Assembly (NCBI RefSeq): GCF_018131075.1
Contig: NZ_JAFCLS010000009.1
Coordinates: 1-64,000 of the forward strand
DNA length: 64,000 nucleotides
Reading direction: 5' to 3'
Source of the DNA: Bradyrhizobium sp. JYMT SZCCT0428
Lineage (GTDB): Bacteria; Pseudomonadota; Alphaproteobacteria; Rhizobiales; Xanthobacteraceae
The notes under the pieces were generated by a model that saw nothing but the letters and a program-made list of their open reading frames with translations, made no database searches and had not been told where the DNA came from. Shown piece by piece: positions 62,454-64,000 of the stretch; the first letter of the stretch is position 1; each line of letters starts with the position of its first letter. The translations under genes were made by a program, and so were the position numbers.

Positions 62454-63546
62454 ATGGCTGCGGCGCATTCTTGTCGCCATCGCGATCCTGATCGCGGTGT
62501 CGGTGCTTGGGCCGCTGGCCTATATCGAGGGCACGTGCCGCCCCTCTTCGTCGGCTTCGGCGTCGCCTGCGCCGTCGGTGACGCTGCCTGCGATCAATGA
62601 GCCGCGTTACCAGCGCAAGCAGAACAATACCTTCTTCACCTTTCCCGAATGGTACATCGTCTATTCGTTCGAGGATTTCGGCCGCTTCCTCGACCGCTCC
62701 AGCGAAAGCCATTTCAACTATCTCGGACACATTTTCGGATTCTGGCGAAGCTTCTGCACCATCAATCAGGCGGTGCCGCCGACCGGTGAATCGCTCACCG
62801 AAGTCAAAACCATGATCTATGTGATCGGCGTCAGCTACTCGATCGAGTACGCGATCAAGGGGTTTTATGAAAACACCGTCGGCCGTGTGTTCGAATGGAT
62901 CCGGGGCGAGGAACGGACCCCGCAAGACCTGTACGCGCGCAAGGTGATGCAGGACTATGCGGCGTTTCTCTACACCGTTCCCTGGTTCAAATTCCCGTTC
63001 CGCGAGAAGCTCGATGGCTTGATGGCGATCTCGGCGCGGACCGATAGCCCGCTGCGAACTTGGGAACGGTTTTTTGCGCTCGGCACCGAGTACTATCTCA
63101 AGGTTGGTTATGCCGCGTTGATCCAGAAAGCGCTCGATGCCGGTGGCGATGACGAGCCGCGCGACATCATGTTCGCGGTCGCGACACTGCCGCCGGCGGT
63201 ACTGGCGAGGGAGCCGCGGATCAAGCCGATCCGCACGCTGACGCCGCAATGGCAGCTGGTGCAGACGCCGCGCTACAAGGATTTCACCGAAATCCTGCAG
63301 GGCCTGCTGGACCAGGGTTTTGCCCTCGCCGAGATCGCCGGCAACCGTGAAATCCTGATCACCGTGATCGCGCCGGATGCCGCCAAGCTCGACGTCAAGG
63401 GGACGACGGAGCTGTTTTCACTGGAGCTTGATGGCAAACCCGGCTTCCGCAGGGCCGGCCTGAAGGCTAGGATCGACCGTCTCGTCGATATCAACCGCGA
63501 CCTCAAGGCCAGGGGCGTGAGCATCGAGCATTTCTATGATTACTGA
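62446..63546 (+). CDS. Membrane-anchored protein of unknown function
   Basis: The 366-residue product has one N-terminal membrane segment (about 7-26), a short Ser/Pro linker, and a large extracytoplasmic domain. Its conserved-looking stretches include NNTFFTFPEWYIVYSFEDFG, HIFGFWRSFCTINQAVPPTG and GVSYSIEYAIKGFYENTVGR. Aromatic and acidic residues are frequent, and a late part reads ILITVIAPDAAKLD. I recognise no family. It overlaps its neighbours by eight and eleven bases, so the three are translated together. Confidence 0.7.
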   Translation: MLKWLRRILVAIAILIAVSVLGPLAYIEGTCRPSSSASASPAPSVTLPAINEPRYQRKQNNTFFTFPEWYIVYSFEDFGRFLDRSSESHFNYLGHIFGFWRSFCTINQAVPPTGESLTEVKTMIYVIGVSYSIEYAIKGFYENTVGRVFEWIRGEERTPQDLYARKVMQDYAAFLYTVPWFKFPFREKLDGLMAISARTDSPLRTWERFFALGTEYYLKVGYAALIQKALDAGGDDEPRDIMFAVATLPPAVLAREPRIKPIRTLTPQWQLVQTPRYKDFTEILQGLLDQGFALAEIAGNREILITVIAPDAAKLDVKGTTELFSLELDGKPGFRRAGLKARIDRLVDINRDLKARGVSIEHFYDY

Positions 63547-63880
63547 AGCGACACATCATGGCAGGCTGCGGCCACTACGCCCGATCGCGGGCGCTTTCGC
63601 GCTCGTGGTGTGCGGCTGGCTTGTGGTTGTGATCGCATTGACGTTCGGATCGGCGCCGGGCAAGTCGATGGCCATCGTCGGCCCGCCGGCGCAGGCGCTG
63701 GCCATCATCGCCCAAGCCAACGGCCGCGTGCTTGCAGCGAGCAACTATGTCACCTTTGCGCGCTCCGACGATGCCGGCTTCGTCGCCCGCCTCTATGCAG
63801 CGGGTGCACTGTTGGTGCTGGACGCGGAGCAAGCCGGCGGCTGCAGCGGGCTGCCGCCCAAGCGCATCGCGCAGCTGTGA
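63536..63880 (+). CDS. Small membrane protein, last gene of the cluster
   Basis: The 114-residue product begins inside the last codons of the upstream gene (11-base overlap). It has one clear membrane segment (about 18-38) and a second, weaker hydrophobic stretch (about 80-95, AGFVARLYAAGALLVLDAEQ). No family recognised. Confidence 0.55.
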   Translation: MITEATHHGRLRPLRPIAGAFALVVCGWLVVVIALTFGSAPGKSMAIVGPPAQALAIIAQANGRVLAASNYVTFARSDDAGFVARLYAAGALLVLDAEQAGGCSGLPPKRIAQL

Positions 63881-63888
63881 TCTTCTTA

Positions 63889-64000
63889 CCTCGCCCCGCT
63901 TGCGGGGAGAGGTCGGATCGCCCTTGCGATCCGGGTGAGGGGGTACAGGTCTTACGATATACCGACATCGCGGATGGAGGCCCCTCACCCCAACCCTCTC
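63889..64000. repeat. Dispersed repeat, cut by the window end
   Basis: The stretch has CCCCGCTTGCGGGGAGAGGTC and GGATCGCCCTTGCGATCC hairpins. GTGAGGGG near 63935 pairs with CCCCTCACCCC near 63984. It resembles a common intergenic repeat of Bradyrhizobium and relatives. Its right end lies outside the window. Confidence 0.7.

Overview
The window reads as a chromosomal segment of a Bradyrhizobium-like alphaproteobacterium (Nitrobacteraceae). Supporting signs are: high GC from about 10.2 kb onward; a MucR/Ros regulator; two ECF sigma factors, one paired with an NrsF-type anti-sigma factor; DUF2336, DUF1491, DUF5330, TIGR03808 and TIGR03809 family proteins; two perfect CtrA boxes; and several dispersed palindromic repeats of the kind common in Bradyrhizobium. 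No rRNA, tRNA, CRISPR array, integrase, transposase or replication origin was recognised.

Region 1 to about 10.1 kb is accessory in character. It is less GC-rich, holds small secreted or membrane proteins of unknown function, and contains several decayed genes: a Sel1-repeat protein with two frameshifts, a truncated SRAP peptidase with a frameshift and a nonsense codon, and a frameshifted Cys-rich mini-protein. Inside it lies a tight four-gene operon on the minus strand (8666 to 5064): a DUF4258 protein, an unrecognised 507-residue protein, a PD-(D/E)XK nuclease-like protein and an exported protein. This is the best candidate in the window for an undescribed system.

From 10.2 to 23.4 kb: a DUF2336 gene behind two CtrA boxes; DUF1491; a self-contained cassette (TetR regulator with its own operator, a fused alpha/beta hydrolase-glycosyltransferase, and a SAM methyltransferase); an ankyrin protein; a sensor kinase overlapping a peptidoglycan-binding protein; DUF5330; sufE bracketed by two copies of one repeat; and mucR.

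From 23.4 to 35 kb: two polytopic glycosyltransferase-like proteins, a class II aldolase followed by a frameshifted epimerase, an M20 peptidase, a HerA-like ATPase, and the folate operon folP-folB-folK. From 35 to 45.5 kb: both methylmalonyl-CoA mutase subunits and the MeaB chaperone GTPase, interrupted by a complete tripartite tricarboxylate transporter (tctC-tctB-tctA), ending with pyroglutamyl peptidase.

From 45.6 to 64 kb: the TIGR03808/TIGR03809 pair, an ECF sigma/anti-sigma/subtilisin operon, a diguanylate cyclase and a second DUF2336 gene (both frameshifted near their 3' ends), a second ECF sigma with NrsF-type anti-sigma, enoyl-CoA hydratase, acetyl-CoA hydrolase/transferase, a TolC-like protein, and a cluster of an alpha/beta hydrolase with three membrane proteins. 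Family names come from reading the translations against remembered family features; no database search was run.
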